A stretch of 64,000 nt of DNA from Nevskiaceae bacterium (GTDB lineage Bacteria > Pseudomonadota > Gammaproteobacteria > Nevskiales > Nevskiaceae), in NCBI GenBank assembly GCA_004298465.1, contig SCRT01000001.1, forward strand, positions 310,001 through 374,000, given 5' to 3'. Shown piece after piece: positions 17,802 through 26,680 of this stretch. The notes under the pieces were generated by a model. That model saw only the letters and a program-made list of their open reading frames with translations, was not told the origin of the DNA and ran no database searches. How positions within the stretch are numbered: the stretch's first letter is position 1; the number at the start of each line of letters is the position of its first letter. Both the position numbers and the translations under genes were made by a program.

Positions 17802-19016
17802 CTAGATAGCTTTGCCAAGGTTGAAGATCGGCAGGTACATGGCTACCACGAGGCCGCCAACCAGGATGCCGAGGATCACCATGATGAGCGGTTCGAGCAG
17901 CGTGGAGAGGTTGTCAACCTTGATGTCGACTTCTTCCTCGTAGAAGTCCGCCACCTTGCTGCACATCGTGTCGAGCGCGCCGGCATCCTCGCCGATGCCG
18001 ACCATCTGCGTGGCCATCGCCGGGAAGATGCCGGACTGCTGCATGGCCAGCTGTAGTTGCTGGCCGGTCGCCACCTTGTTGCGCATGTTCAGGATGCCTT
18101 CCGTGAAGACGATGTTGCCGGCGGCTTTCGCGACCGATTCCAGGGCCTCGACGAGCGGCACGCCGGCCGTGAACATGGTGGCAAGCGTGCGGGCGAAGCG
18201 CGCGACGGCCGACTTGTAGAGGATGTCGCCGACGATGGGCGCCTTGATCATCATGCGGTCGATGGCGCGCCGGAACTCCAATGAACGGCGATGTGCCTGG
18301 ATGAAGGCGACGACTGCGGCGATCGCGATGCCGCCGATCACCCACCATTCATCGCGGACGAAGTTCGACAGATTCACGACCATCTGCGTGAAGGCCGGCA
18401 GGTTGCCGCCAAAGCTCTGGAACAGCGAGGCGAACTGCGGCACCACGAAGTACAGCAGGATGGTCGTGACGATGATGGCCACGACGATGACGGCGGCCGG
18501 GTAGGTCAGTGCCTTCTTGACCTTCTTCTTGATGGCTTCGGTCTTTTCCTTGTAGGTCGCGATCTTTTCGAGCAACGTTTCCAGCGCGCCCGAACGCTCG
18601 CCAGCGTTGACAAGGTTCACGTACAGCTCGTCGAAATAGCGCGGGTGGCGCGCGAGTGACTCGGCCAGTGAATTGCCGGCCTGGACGTTCACGCGGATGT
18701 CCAGGATCATCCGGCTCATCGACGGATTTGGGTTGCCACGGCCGACGATCTCCAGCGCCTGCACGAGCGGCACGCCCGCCCCCATCATCGTGGCCAGCTG
18801 GCGCGAGAACGCCGCGATATCCTGGCCTTTGATCTTCTTGTTGCCACTGAACAGCACGGTCTTGCGGTTGACGCGCAGCGGATTGATGCCCTGCTTGCGC
18901 AGCGACAGCCGGATGACGCTGTCGCTGGGACCGATGCTTTCACCCTTGACGCGCATCCCCTTGCGGTCCGTGCCTTCCCAGGTGAACGTGTATTCCTTGA
19001 CGCTTGCTGCGGGCAT
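17802..19016 (-). CDS. pilC: Type IV pilus inner-membrane platform protein PilC
   Basis: The integral membrane platform of the type IV pilus machine, 404 residues. It carries two repeated GspF/PilC domains, each ending in transmembrane helices. Family landmarks are FSRQLATMMGAGVPLVQALE in the first half and FARTLATMFTAGVPLVEALE in the second. The start at 19016 begins MPAASVKEYTFTWEGTD, the normal PilC opening, with GGGAG upstream; a longer frame would add 49 residues overlapping pilB. It lies 16 bases after pilB. pilD, normally next, is not found in this window. Confidence 0.93.
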   Translation of the reverse strand: MPAASVKEYTFTWEGTDRKGMRVKGESIGPSDSVIRLSLRKQGINPLRVNRKTVLFSGNKKIKGQDIAAFSRQLATMMGAGVPLVQALEIVGRGNPNPSMSRMILDIRVNVQAGNSLAESLARHPRYFDELYVNLVNAGERSGALETLLEKIATYKEKTEAIKKKVKKALTYPAAVIVVAIIVTTILLYFVVPQFASLFQSFGGNLPAFTQMVVNLSNFVRDEWWVIGGIAIAAVVAFIQAHRRSLEFRRAIDRMMIKAPIVGDILYKSAVARFARTLATMFTAGVPLVEALESVAKAAGNIVFTEGILNMRNKVATGQQLQLAMQQSGIFPAMATQMVGIGEDAGALDTMCSKVADFYEEEVDIKVDNLSTLLEPLIMVILGILVGGLVVAMYLPIFNLGKAI

Positions 19017-19032
19017 GGTCGGTGGCTCCCTT

Positions 19033-20754
19033 TCAGTCGACGGTGACGCGGTTCGCTTCCGTGAGGTCGATGATCCCCGCCCGCACCTTGCGCAGCGCGG
19101 AAGCACGCAAGTCGTGCACACCTTCCTTGCGCGCCTGATCGGCGAGCGTGATGGCGTTTGCACCTTCCATGATAAGCCGGCCCATGGTCTCGCTGATCTC
19201 CATCACCTGGTAGAGCCCGGTACGGCCCTTGTAGCCGTCGGAACATTGCGAGCAGCCGACGGCCTGGAAGATCTCGAGGGTGTCCACTTCATCCGCGCCG
19301 AAACCTTCGCGGATCAGCTCGTCCCTGGGAATCTGCGCGTGGCGCTTGCACAGCGGGCACAGCTTGCGGGCCAGGCGCTGCGCGATGATCAGTGTGACGG
19401 TGGAGGCGATGTTGTACGCCGGCACGCCCATGTTGAGCAGACGCGTCAGGGTCTTCGGCGCATCGTTCGTGTGCAGGGTGGAGAGCACCATGTGGCCGGT
19501 CTGCGCGGCCTTGATGGCGATGGAGGCGGTTTCCAGGTCGCGGATTTCGCCGACCATGATGACGTCCGGGTCCTGGCGCAGGAAGGCGCGCAGGGCGTTG
19601 GCGAACGTCAGGTCGACTCGGGTGTTGATGTTCACCTGGTTGACGCCCGGCAGGTTGATTTCTGCCGGATCCTCGGCCGTGGAGATGTTCACGCCTTCGG
19701 TGTTGAGGATGTTCAGCCCGGTGTAGAGCGACACCGTCTTGCCGGAGCCCGTCGGCCCGGTGATCAGGATCATGCCCTGCGGCCGGTGCAGGGCCTTCAG
19801 GTATTTCGCCTTCTGTTCCGGTTCATAGCCGAGTGCGTCGATGCCGAGCTGGGCGCTGGAGGAATCCAGGATGCGCGCGACGATCTTTTCTCCCCACAGT
19901 GTCGGCAAGGTGTTGACGCGGAAGTCGATGGACTTCGTCGGTGACAACCGCAGCTTCATGCGCCCGTCCTGCGGCTTGCGGCGCTCCGTCAGATCCATGC
20001 GGGCGAGCACCTTGATGCGTGCCGCGAGCCGGGGGCCCATGCTCGTCGGCGGTGTGGCCACCTGGTACAGCACGCCATCGACTCGCAGGCGGATGCGGTA
20101 GTTCTTCTCGTAGGGTTCGAAGTGGACGTCGGATGCGCCGCGCCCGATGGCGTCCATCAGGATCTTATTCACATAGCGGACAATCGGGGCGTCCTCTGCG
20201 GAGGCGGCACCTTCCTCGTCGCGCTCGTCGCCTTCCTTGACGACTTCGATGTTCTCCAGGTCCGCCTCGTCCATTCCCAGTGACGCCGACTGGATGGTGG
20301 TGGCGGCACGGTCGATGGCCGCCGCGAGCTTGTTTTCCTCGACGAGGATCGCTTCCGTTGCCAGGGCGGTGGCGAACTTCAGTTCATCGAGCGCGTGCAG
20401 GTTCGTCGGATCGGAAATCGCTACATAGAGTTTCTTGCCGCGCTGCAGCAGTGGCAGTGCATGCTGCATGCGCAGCAGGCGCTCCGTGAGCTTGGGGTAG
20501 GGCGCAATGTCGATCGTGAACGCGTTGAGGTCTGCCAGCGGCAGATGGAATTCGGTGGCGGCGATTTCGGCCAGTGCAGTGGGATTCACCAGCTTGCTCT
20601 GGACGAGCTGCGTGATGAACGAAATCCGCTGCGTGCGTGCGATGCGCGTTGCTTCGCGCAACTGGTCATCGGTGAGCAGCCCGCGGGCGACCAGCCGGGA
20701 CCCGAAGCCGGTGGGGGGTGCGGAGGATGTTTCGATATTCGTTTCAGGAACCAC
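19033..20754 (-). CDS. pilB: Type IV pilus extension ATPase PilB
   Basis: A hexameric ATPase that drives pilus assembly, 573 residues from a GTG start. The N-terminal MshEN/T2SSE-N domain spans residues 20-150. Walker A is GPTGSGKT (333-340). The Asp-box region TAEDPAEINLPGVNQVNIN and Walker B/His boxes (DPDVIMVGEIRDLETA, QTGHMVLSTLHTND) follow. A zinc-binding tetracysteine (CPLC and CSQC) lies near the C-terminus. All motifs needed for activity are present. It is followed by pilC and preceded by a diiron-protein gene of the hopanoid cluster 82 bases away, with no pilA nearby. Confidence 0.94.
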   Translation of the reverse strand: MVPETNIETSSAPPTGFGSRLVARGLLTDDQLREATRIARTQRISFITQLVQSKLVNPTALAEIAATEFHLPLADLNAFTIDIAPYPKLTERLLRMQHALPLLQRGKKLYVAISDPTNLHALDELKFATALATEAILVEENKLAAAIDRAATTIQSASLGMDEADLENIEVVKEGDERDEEGAASAEDAPIVRYVNKILMDAIGRGASDVHFEPYEKNYRIRLRVDGVLYQVATPPTSMGPRLAARIKVLARMDLTERRKPQDGRMKLRLSPTKSIDFRVNTLPTLWGEKIVARILDSSSAQLGIDALGYEPEQKAKYLKALHRPQGMILITGPTGSGKTVSLYTGLNILNTEGVNISTAEDPAEINLPGVNQVNINTRVDLTFANALRAFLRQDPDVIMVGEIRDLETASIAIKAAQTGHMVLSTLHTNDAPKTLTRLLNMGVPAYNIASTVTLIIAQRLARKLCPLCKRHAQIPRDELIREGFGADEVDTLEIFQAVGCSQCSDGYKGRTGLYQVMEISETMGRLIMEGANAITLADQARKEGVHDLRASALRKVRAGIIDLTEANRVTVD

Positions 20755-20836
20755 GAACGCACTCCATGGCGGTCATCGTGCGGCTGCAACGCTATCCGGG
20801 TGAGGTAAGGGCGTCAACGAAGATGCCGCTGATTCT

Positions 20837-21778
20837 TCATTGTGCTGCGGGATGGCGCCGGCGGGTGGACAGCCAGCACACCAGCCGTGCACAGCGCGGC
20901 ACAAAGACTGGACGCAGCAGACGCGGGTCGTAGCCAGCCATACGCCGGTCGTTTTCGGCAAGGCAGATCTGCAACAGCGCGCGGATGCCGAGTTCCACAC
21001 CCACCTGCTGCCCGCCAGTCATGGCGAAGTTGGCATCCTGGGCTTCCCCTCGGTCGTTGAAGCCGCGTGCCAACCCGATGCGTTCCCAGACCAGGAACAG
21101 CCACACGGTGATGATCTTCAGCCTGAACCACGGCCGTTTCCACGTCGGCAACTGACGGCGGTGCCACGCGATCCAGTTCGCGAAGAACAGGATGTGGCGG
21201 CATTCCTCCTGGATGACGGGCTCGAAAGTCTCGACCAGTGCCATGGGGAAATAGCCGGTGCGTTTTGCCGCCTCGAACAGCCCGAAGGCGAAGAAGCTGT
21301 CGATGCATTCGCTGTAGCCGGTGACCATCCACGCCCATTCGGGATGCTTCGGCGGTGGGTAGGCCGGTTCCGGCGCCAGCCGGATGCCGTAGGCCTCGAC
21401 GAGCTTTGCGAGCACGACCTTGTGCCGGGCTTCCTCGCCGGCATCCATGTCCAGCGCCGCGCGCAGCAAGGGGTTGTCGTTGACCGTTTGTGCGTAGGTC
21501 CGCACGCGGATCGAGGCACGACCTTCGGTCTGGATCGCGATGTCCCAGATCGGCAGACTCATGACACGCTGCAGCGCGTCCGGTGGCAGTTCCGGCCAGT
21601 CGATGATCGCGGGCTTGTAGGGGTTGTGCGTTTCCAGCAATTGCTTGCAGAACATGTGCCGGTGCATGGCCGTGCCGATGCGGACGTCGCCCGGTTCCGG
21701 GAATGTCCAGTTGCGCATCGCGTAGTCTGCGGCGGCGATGGCACCGCTGTCCTGGAAAGCTCTCGTGTCGTCGGCCAT
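20837..21778 (-). CDS. Diiron ferritin-like protein after hpnL, function unknown
   Basis: A 313-residue protein with two EExxH motifs spaced as in carboxylate-bridged diiron four-helix bundles: EEARH (115-119) and EECRH (191-195). Candidate single-Glu helices lie near residues 85 and 157-169. Such folds host ferritin-like oxygenases, desaturases and hydroxylases. A hydrophobic stretch, IITVWLFLVW (about 220-229), could touch the membrane. The gene follows hpnL by about 55 bases in the same direction, so it may belong to the hopanoid operon; no hopanoid enzyme of this type is known to me. The start could also be a GTG at 21808, ten residues longer. A second frame over the same region is Arg/His-rich and is not real. 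Confidence 0.75.
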   Translation of the reverse strand: MADDTRAFQDSGAIAAADYAMRNWTFPEPGDVRIGTAMHRHMFCKQLLETHNPYKPAIIDWPELPPDALQRVMSLPIWDIAIQTEGRASIRVRTYAQTVNDNPLLRAALDMDAGEEARHKVVLAKLVEAYGIRLAPEPAYPPPKHPEWAWMVTGYSECIDSFFAFGLFEAAKRTGYFPMALVETFEPVIQEECRHILFFANWIAWHRRQLPTWKRPWFRLKIITVWLFLVWERIGLARGFNDRGEAQDANFAMTGGQQVGVELGIRALLQICLAENDRRMAGYDPRLLRPVFVPRCARLVCWLSTRRRHPAAQ

Positions 21779-21833
21779 GCCGTGGGTCCATCCGGATGAA
21801 TGCGTCACAGTTTAAGGTTCCTGGCCACGGACC

Positions 21834-22853
21834 TCAGCAGTCGGGCGCGGAGCCGTGAGACCGTTGATTCCGCAGGTGCCGCACTTCCACCCATTGCCAC
21901 GACAGCAGTGCGGGAATGCCGAAGCCGATGTCGCGCAGGCGCTTGGCGAGCGACAGGGCCACGGAAACGTCTGCTGGCAGGCCGATGAGGGTGCCGAATA
22001 CGACGAGGCTGGCTTCCTGGACGCCGAGCCCGGCAGGCACGAAGAACGCGAAATTGCGTACGGCCATGGAGAGGCTTTCTAGTGCCAGCGCTTCCCAGAT
22101 CGACACCGGATGGCCGAGCAGCCACAGCATCAGCCAGGTTTCCGCACCGCCGAGGATCATGCCACCGAGCTGCCAGGCGAGGGCGCCGGCCAGCGGCCGG
22201 GGCAGGTGCAGCAGCGCGCGGAGGTCGTGGTCCATTTGCGCGGCCGATTCGGCCAGCCGCGCCAGTAGGTGGTGATCGTTGCCCAGCAGCCGGGTGGCCC
22301 AGCCCTTGATACGCCCGAACACACGCCCGTTGCGCAGCAGGAAGAACAGCAACACCGGTACCGGCAGGGTGGCGACGAGTCCGAACACCAGCCCGTGTGT
22401 AACCGGCGTGTCGTGCACCAGCATGACCAGCAGCACGAGCCCGAGCGCTGTGAACAGGTACTGGTTGACGACGGTCAGCAGCACTTCTACGAGTACGCTC
22501 GCCGCGGCTGCCGCACCGGTGATCGGGCGCAACAGCGCAAGCCGGATGCCGACGAACTGCCCGCCGACGTTGGCGACCGGCAGCAAGCGGTCGACTGCTT
22601 CACGGACTGTGGCGATCCACGTCAGAAACGGCAGCGTGGCGTGGTGCGAGGCGTCGAACGGACGCAGCAGGGCTTGCCAGCCGCGGGCATCCGCGGCGAT
22701 CGGCACGAGATGCAGCGGCACGAGCCACAACAGGCCCCAGCCGGCGGTGGCCAGCAGATGGAAGATGTCCTGAACGCCTTCGTGGACGACGATCCATGCC
22801 GTCAGCGCCAGCCCTGCAAGGCCGGCGATCGTCGCCCACAGCCCGGCCTTCAC
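21834..22853 (-). CDS. hpnL: HpnL-like flippase-domain membrane protein
   Basis: A polytopic membrane protein of 339 residues with about eight hydrophobic segments, in the UPF0104/lysylphosphatidylglycerol-synthase transmembrane family. Recognisable features are VREAVDRLLPVANVGGQFVGIRLA and, near the end, FFVPAGLGVQEASLV, the family's conserved Pro-Ala-Gly-Leu-Gly-x-Gln-Glu motif. The hopanoid-associated member is named HpnL. Its overlap of four bases with hpnK places it in that operon. Transport or flipping of a hopanoid or precursor is plausible but unproven. The C-terminus is hydrophilic. Confidence 0.82.
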   Translation of the reverse strand: MKAGLWATIAGLAGLALTAWIVVHEGVQDIFHLLATAGWGLLWLVPLHLVPIAADARGWQALLRPFDASHHATLPFLTWIATVREAVDRLLPVANVGGQFVGIRLALLRPITGAAAAASVLVEVLLTVVNQYLFTALGLVLLVMLVHDTPVTHGLVFGLVATLPVPVLLFFLLRNGRVFGRIKGWATRLLGNDHHLLARLAESAAQMDHDLRALLHLPRPLAGALAWQLGGMILGGAETWLMLWLLGHPVSIWEALALESLSMAVRNFAFFVPAGLGVQEASLVVFGTLIGLPADVSVALSLAKRLRDIGFGIPALLSWQWVEVRHLRNQRSHGSAPDC

Positions 22854-23710
22854 GTCAACGCGGAAAAGCCGCCGTTGGCCAGGCCGAGTTCTCCGATGAC
22901 GTCGCGGACGCGCGGCGAGAGCAGGGCGGAAAGTTCATCCGTGTGCCGGTAGTCGTGCATCGTGGGCGTCAGGCCGCGTCGCGTCGCCGGGTGGCCGTAG
23001 ATTTCCGTCAGCCCCGGGGGTAGATGATTGAGTGCCTTGAGCAGCGCGGGTTCGTCCATTGCGCCGGTGTCGGAGATGCCGAAGATGTGGTCGTTGTGGG
23101 CAATGCCGGCGCGCTCCAGGCGGCTGCGCATCAAGCTCACCCACGGTGCCAGCCACCACTGCATGCCCGGCTCGGCGGGCAGCCGCACCGCCTTCAGCCC
23201 GTATTCCGCACCGATCGACAGGATCAGCGACAGGATCGTCGGGTGCATGTGGAAGTGCTTGTGGGCATTGACGTGATCGAGCTTCAGGCCGGTGGCGGCG
23301 AAGGCTTCGAACTGGGCGCGGATTTCCGCGGCGAGCTGGCGACGCACGTGCGGCAGGAAGAAGAAGCGTGCACCCTGCCGGGCCATATGGTCGCCGAAGC
23401 GCCCGTCGGGTCCGACCAGCGCCGGAATGTCCGACGCGGGCAGCGTCGCCTTGCCGTCGGCGAGCACCAGGTGCAGCCCCACCGCGAGTTTGGGCAGCCG
23501 CTGTGCGCGGGCGATGGCGTCGGGTGCCGATGGCGCCGACACCATCAGGCTGGTGGCGTTGAGCACGCCTTCCGTATACGCCTGTTCCACCGCATCGTTG
23601 ACGGCGGAATCGAGCCCGAAGTCGTCGGCGGTGATAATGAGCCCGGTCGGCTTGCCAGGCGAGGTGCTGGTGCCGCGGTCCTCGGTGGTGACCGCCCAGG
23701 CGCGGGTCAT
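22850..23710 (-). CDS. hpnK: HpnK, ChbG/HpnK-family hopanoid deacetylase
   Basis: A YdjC/ChbG-type metal-dependent deacetylase of 286 residues. The metal-binding residues are visible in IITADDFGL (about residues 26-34), VGLHLVLADG and DHVNAHKHFHMHP. In Burkholderia and other hopanoid makers HpnK removes the acetyl group from N-acetylglucosaminyl bacteriohopanetetrol made by HpnI, giving the glucosaminyl form that HpnJ then converts. Its start overlaps hpnJ and its stop overlaps hpnL by four bases each, so the three are translationally coupled. Confidence 0.9.
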   Translation of the reverse strand: MTRAWAVTTEDRGTSTSPGKPTGLIITADDFGLDSAVNDAVEQAYTEGVLNATSLMVSAPSAPDAIARAQRLPKLAVGLHLVLADGKATLPASDIPALVGPDGRFGDHMARQGARFFFLPHVRRQLAAEIRAQFEAFAATGLKLDHVNAHKHFHMHPTILSLILSIGAEYGLKAVRLPAEPGMQWWLAPWVSLMRSRLERAGIAHNDHIFGISDTGAMDEPALLKALNHLPPGLTEIYGHPATRRGLTPTMHDYRHTDELSALLSPRVRDVIGELGLANGGFSALT

Positions 23711-25272
23711 GCTTCGTGCGCGTGCAGGAAGTGGTAGAACTCGACCCCTTCGCGCAGGCGACGCTTTGTCATGTCCCAGCTCGTCATCATTTCCTTGACG
23801 ATTTCCCAGATCTTCGACGGGCGGAAGTAGAACGCGCGGTAGAAGCGCTCGACACCGTGGAAGATCTCTTCCTTGGACAGGTTCGGGTAGCTGATGGTCG
23901 CCAGCTGCACGCCTTTTTCGTTGACCAGGTTGTGCTCGTCGCTGTGCGTCAACCAGCCGTTGTCGACGGCCTGCTTGTAGAGCGTGGTGCCGGGGTAAGG
24001 CGCGGCCAGCGATACCTGGATGGTGTGCGGGTTGATGGACTTGGCGTAGTCGATGGTCTTCTGGATCGTTTCCGGTGTCTCGCCTGGCAGGCCAAGGATG
24101 AAGGTGCCGTGGATGGTGATGCCGAGCTTGCGGCAGTCTTGCGTGAAGCGGCGTGCGATGTCGGTGCGCAGGCCCTTCTTGATGTTCAGCAGGATCTGGT
24201 CGTCGCCGGACTCGTAGCCCACCAGCAGCAGGCGCAGGCCGTTGTCGTGCATGATCTTGAGCGCATCAAAGGGTACATTGGCCTTGGAGTTGCACGACCA
24301 CGTCCAGCCCATCTTGCCCAGCCCGCGCGCGATGGCATAGACGCGTTCCATGTTCTCCTTCGACAGGTCGGTGAAGGTGTCGTCGTCGAACATCAACTCC
24401 TTCACTTCCGGCATGTTGTCCTTGATCCATTGCGCCTCGGCCAGCACGCTGTCGGCCGAGCGTACGCGATAGCGGTGCCCGCCCACGGTCTGCGGCCACA
24501 GGCAGAACGTGCACTTGGAGCGGCAGCCGCGCCCGGTGTAGAGCGACACATAAGGGTGCTGCAGATAGCCGATGAAGTAGTTATTGATGGTCAGGTCGCG
24601 CTTGTAGACGGGCGCTACGAACGGCAGCTCGTCCATGTTCTCGATCGTTGCACGCGGCGGGTTGTGCACCACGTGATTGTCGGCGTCGCGCCATGACACG
24701 CCGCGCACTTGCTTGATCGGCATCTTGAAGGCGAGGTCGCGGCAGGTGTAATCGAACTCCTCGCCGCACACGAAGTCGATCGCGGTGGTGGCCAGCAGCG
24801 CGCCGTCGGGCTCGATCATGGTTTTGGCGCCGACCATGCCGATCAGCACCTGCGGGTTGCGCCCTTTCAGCAGTTCCGCAAATTTTGCGTCCGTCGGGAA
24901 CGACGGTGTGCTGGTGTGGATGATGACCAGCTCGTAGCGGGCAGCGATCTTCAGCGTGTCTTCCACCGACAGCTCGTCAGCCGGTGCGTCCAGCAGGCGT
25001 GAATCCGGTACCAGCGCCGCGGGCTGTGCCAGCCACGTCGGATACCAGAAGCTCTTGATTTCACGCTTGGCCTGATAGCGGCTGCCAGCGCCGCCGTCGA
25101 AACCGTCAAAGGACGGCGCCTGCAGGAATAGCGTCCGATAGACGTCCTGGCGCGAGCTTGTCGCCACATCCCCATGAGCAGCGCTCGCGGCGGGCGTGCC
25201 GCTTGACTGTGAGGGCGGCTGGCTGGACGGGCTGAAGTCTTTACGCAGGGCCGTGGTTGCAGGGGTGCTCAT
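23707..25272 (-). CDS. hpnJ: HpnJ, B12-binding radical SAM enzyme of hopanoid head-group formation
   Basis: A radical SAM protein of 521 residues. The [4Fe-4S] motif CRSKCTFC (CxxxCxxC) lies in YTGRGCRSKCTFCLWPQ near mid-protein. It is preceded by a B12-binding-like Rossmann domain (about residues 100-200) and followed by the conserved MFDDDTF and GTFILGLPGET blocks. HpnJ is known to rearrange the glucosamine head group to the cyclitol ether of composite hopanoids. An N-terminal extension of about 40 Ser/Pro/Ala-rich residues precedes the conserved start TLFLQAPSFDGFDGG and is longer than I would expect for the family. Start and stop overlap hpnI and hpnK by four bases. Confidence 0.92.
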   Translation of the reverse strand: MSTPATTALRKDFSPSSQPPSQSSGTPAASAAHGDVATSSRQDVYRTLFLQAPSFDGFDGGAGSRYQAKREIKSFWYPTWLAQPAALVPDSRLLDAPADELSVEDTLKIAARYELVIIHTSTPSFPTDAKFAELLKGRNPQVLIGMVGAKTMIEPDGALLATTAIDFVCGEEFDYTCRDLAFKMPIKQVRGVSWRDADNHVVHNPPRATIENMDELPFVAPVYKRDLTINNYFIGYLQHPYVSLYTGRGCRSKCTFCLWPQTVGGHRYRVRSADSVLAEAQWIKDNMPEVKELMFDDDTFTDLSKENMERVYAIARGLGKMGWTWSCNSKANVPFDALKIMHDNGLRLLLVGYESGDDQILLNIKKGLRTDIARRFTQDCRKLGITIHGTFILGLPGETPETIQKTIDYAKSINPHTIQVSLAAPYPGTTLYKQAVDNGWLTHSDEHNLVNEKGVQLATISYPNLSKEEIFHGVERFYRAFYFRPSKIWEIVKEMMTSWDMTKRRLREGVEFYHFLHAHEA

Positions 25273-26468
25273 GTCGTGGTGTGCTCCGGCGGGGTTGGGC
25301 CCGCTTCAGGATGGCCTGGTTCGCTGGTATCGTTGCGGAACAGGCCCTTGTTGTCGAAATCGAGGTTGCGCCCTGCCCAGACCACGCGGCGGCGCGCAAA
25401 CCCCATTCCCCACAGGATCAGGTTCAAGGTATCGCGCAGCGGAACGAGGGGCAAGGTAAGCAATCCACGTACAAAATGTCCCCGCGAACCCGCTGTAACG
25501 GTGAAGTGTAATACGGCACGCGTCGCAAGCGTTAGGGCGAGCAGGGTGCGTGTGGCGGGTGTCACGGGTGCCAGCAGTGCGCCGATGATCGCAATTGCAG
25601 CGTCGAAGCTTACGAACGCGAAGGTGTAACCGAGCGGGTTCAACATGCGAATGGTGCGCAGCCAGCGCAATTCGCGCGCCAGCAGTGCGCGTGGCGAGGT
25701 CTCGGCCACGTCGGTGGTGACGATGTAATCGGACAGCACGGTTGAAAGCCCGGCGCGGCGCGTGCGTTCGCCAAGGCGGTAGTCATCCGCCAGTTCGTCG
25801 GCGATGGATTGGAAACCGCCGATGACGTCCAGCGTCTCGCGGCGCAAGGCAATGGTGGCGCCAAAACCAAAGCGGCGTGAACCGAACAGATAACTCAACC
25901 GGACCGAAGGAACAAACCATTCGTCGATGAACAGGCCTCCCAGATGCGTCCACCAGCCGCCCAGCGCGCGACTCCGATACAGGCAGGTCACGAGCCCGAC
26001 GTCGGCGTGGGCGAGCGGTGCGCACACGCGCTGCAGGTAGTCGCGGCTTGCCTCGATGTCGCTGTCGGCGATGACGAGCCACGGATGGCGCGCCCGTTCC
26101 AGGATGTTCAACAGGTTGCCGACCTTGCGATTGCGGCCGTGTACACGGCTGTTGATCACGATGTCGATGTCACGCTCTGGGAAGTCAAGTTTTACTTGAC
26201 GTGCCACCGCCAGTGCCGGATCGGCGGTGTCCTGCACGCCGAAGACCACCTGGAACGTCGGGTAATTCTGATCGCAGAACGAGCGCAGGTTCTCGTAAAG
26301 TCGAGGCTCGGCGCCGTACAGGGGCTTGAGGATGCTCACTCCGACGGCAGCGCCCTGTCGGGCGTGCCAGCCCCGCACGGTATACACGGCCAGCAGCACG
26401 AGCACTGAATACGCAGCCGTGGCACACAACAGCAACCAGCCGATCGCGGAAGCCAGCACAAGGATCAT
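25269..26468 (-). CDS. hpnI: HpnI, hopanoid N-acetylglucosaminyl transferase
   Basis: A membrane-bound family 2 glycosyltransferase of 399 residues, first gene of the minus-strand hopanoid operon. The N-terminal helix (MILVLASAIGWLLLCATAAY) and C-terminal hydrophobic segments flank a GT-A core with VIADSDIEAS (DxD-type), the acceptor motif DDYRLGERTR and RELRWLRTIR corresponding to (Q/R)xxRW. It resembles ceramide glucosyltransferases, as expected for HpnI, which adds N-acetylglucosamine to bacteriohopanetetrol. It is divergent from mvaD with a 212-base shared upstream region. The C-terminal tail after RNLDFDNKGLFR is low-complexity. Confidence 0.9.
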   Translation of the reverse strand: MILVLASAIGWLLLCATAAYSVLVLLAVYTVRGWHARQGAAVGVSILKPLYGAEPRLYENLRSFCDQNYPTFQVVFGVQDTADPALAVARQVKLDFPERDIDIVINSRVHGRNRKVGNLLNILERARHPWLVIADSDIEASRDYLQRVCAPLAHADVGLVTCLYRSRALGGWWTHLGGLFIDEWFVPSVRLSYLFGSRRFGFGATIALRRETLDVIGGFQSIADELADDYRLGERTRRAGLSTVLSDYIVTTDVAETSPRALLARELRWLRTIRMLNPLGYTFAFVSFDAAIAIIGALLAPVTPATRTLLALTLATRAVLHFTVTAGSRGHFVRGLLTLPLVPLRDTLNLILWGMGFARRRVVWAGRNLDFDNKGLFRNDTSEPGHPEAGPTPPEHTTT

Positions 26469-26680
26469 GGGTCCGAAGCCTTTGTGTATCTACACGGCAA
26501 GCGGGAACAGAGAAATCTACCCGCCCATTCTGATTGATTTTCTGGGCGCGGATTGAAACCGGTATTTCGGCAGGCCTGCGAACATCGACCGCAGTGTCGC
26601 GCATTTTCCTGCCGAAACGAGGCGTTCTGCACTGCATCAAACGTTGTTAAAATGCTTCTTTCATATAGCGAGATGTCGTG
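26469..26680. promoter_or_regulatory. Divergent intergenic region hpnI / mvaD
   Basis: This 212-base gap must drive both the hpnI-L operon and the mevalonate operon. On the plus strand TAAAAT (26648-26653) is a fair -10 box about 28 bases before the mvaD start, with only a poor -35 (TTCTGC, 17-base spacing). On the minus strand no convincing pair is seen. The region is noticeably richer in A/T than its surroundings. A shared operator would let one regulator balance precursor supply and hopanoid tailoring. Confidence 0.35.

Noticed and set aside
17627-17818. Short minus-strand frame of 63 codons after pilC
   Set aside because: No ribosome site, overlaps the end of pilC in another frame and has no recognisable features.
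20814-21791. Alternative 325-codon minus-strand frame over the diiron protein
   Set aside because: Arg/His/Pro-rich with no motif, whereas the overlapping frame contains EEARH and EECRH and a normal residue pattern.
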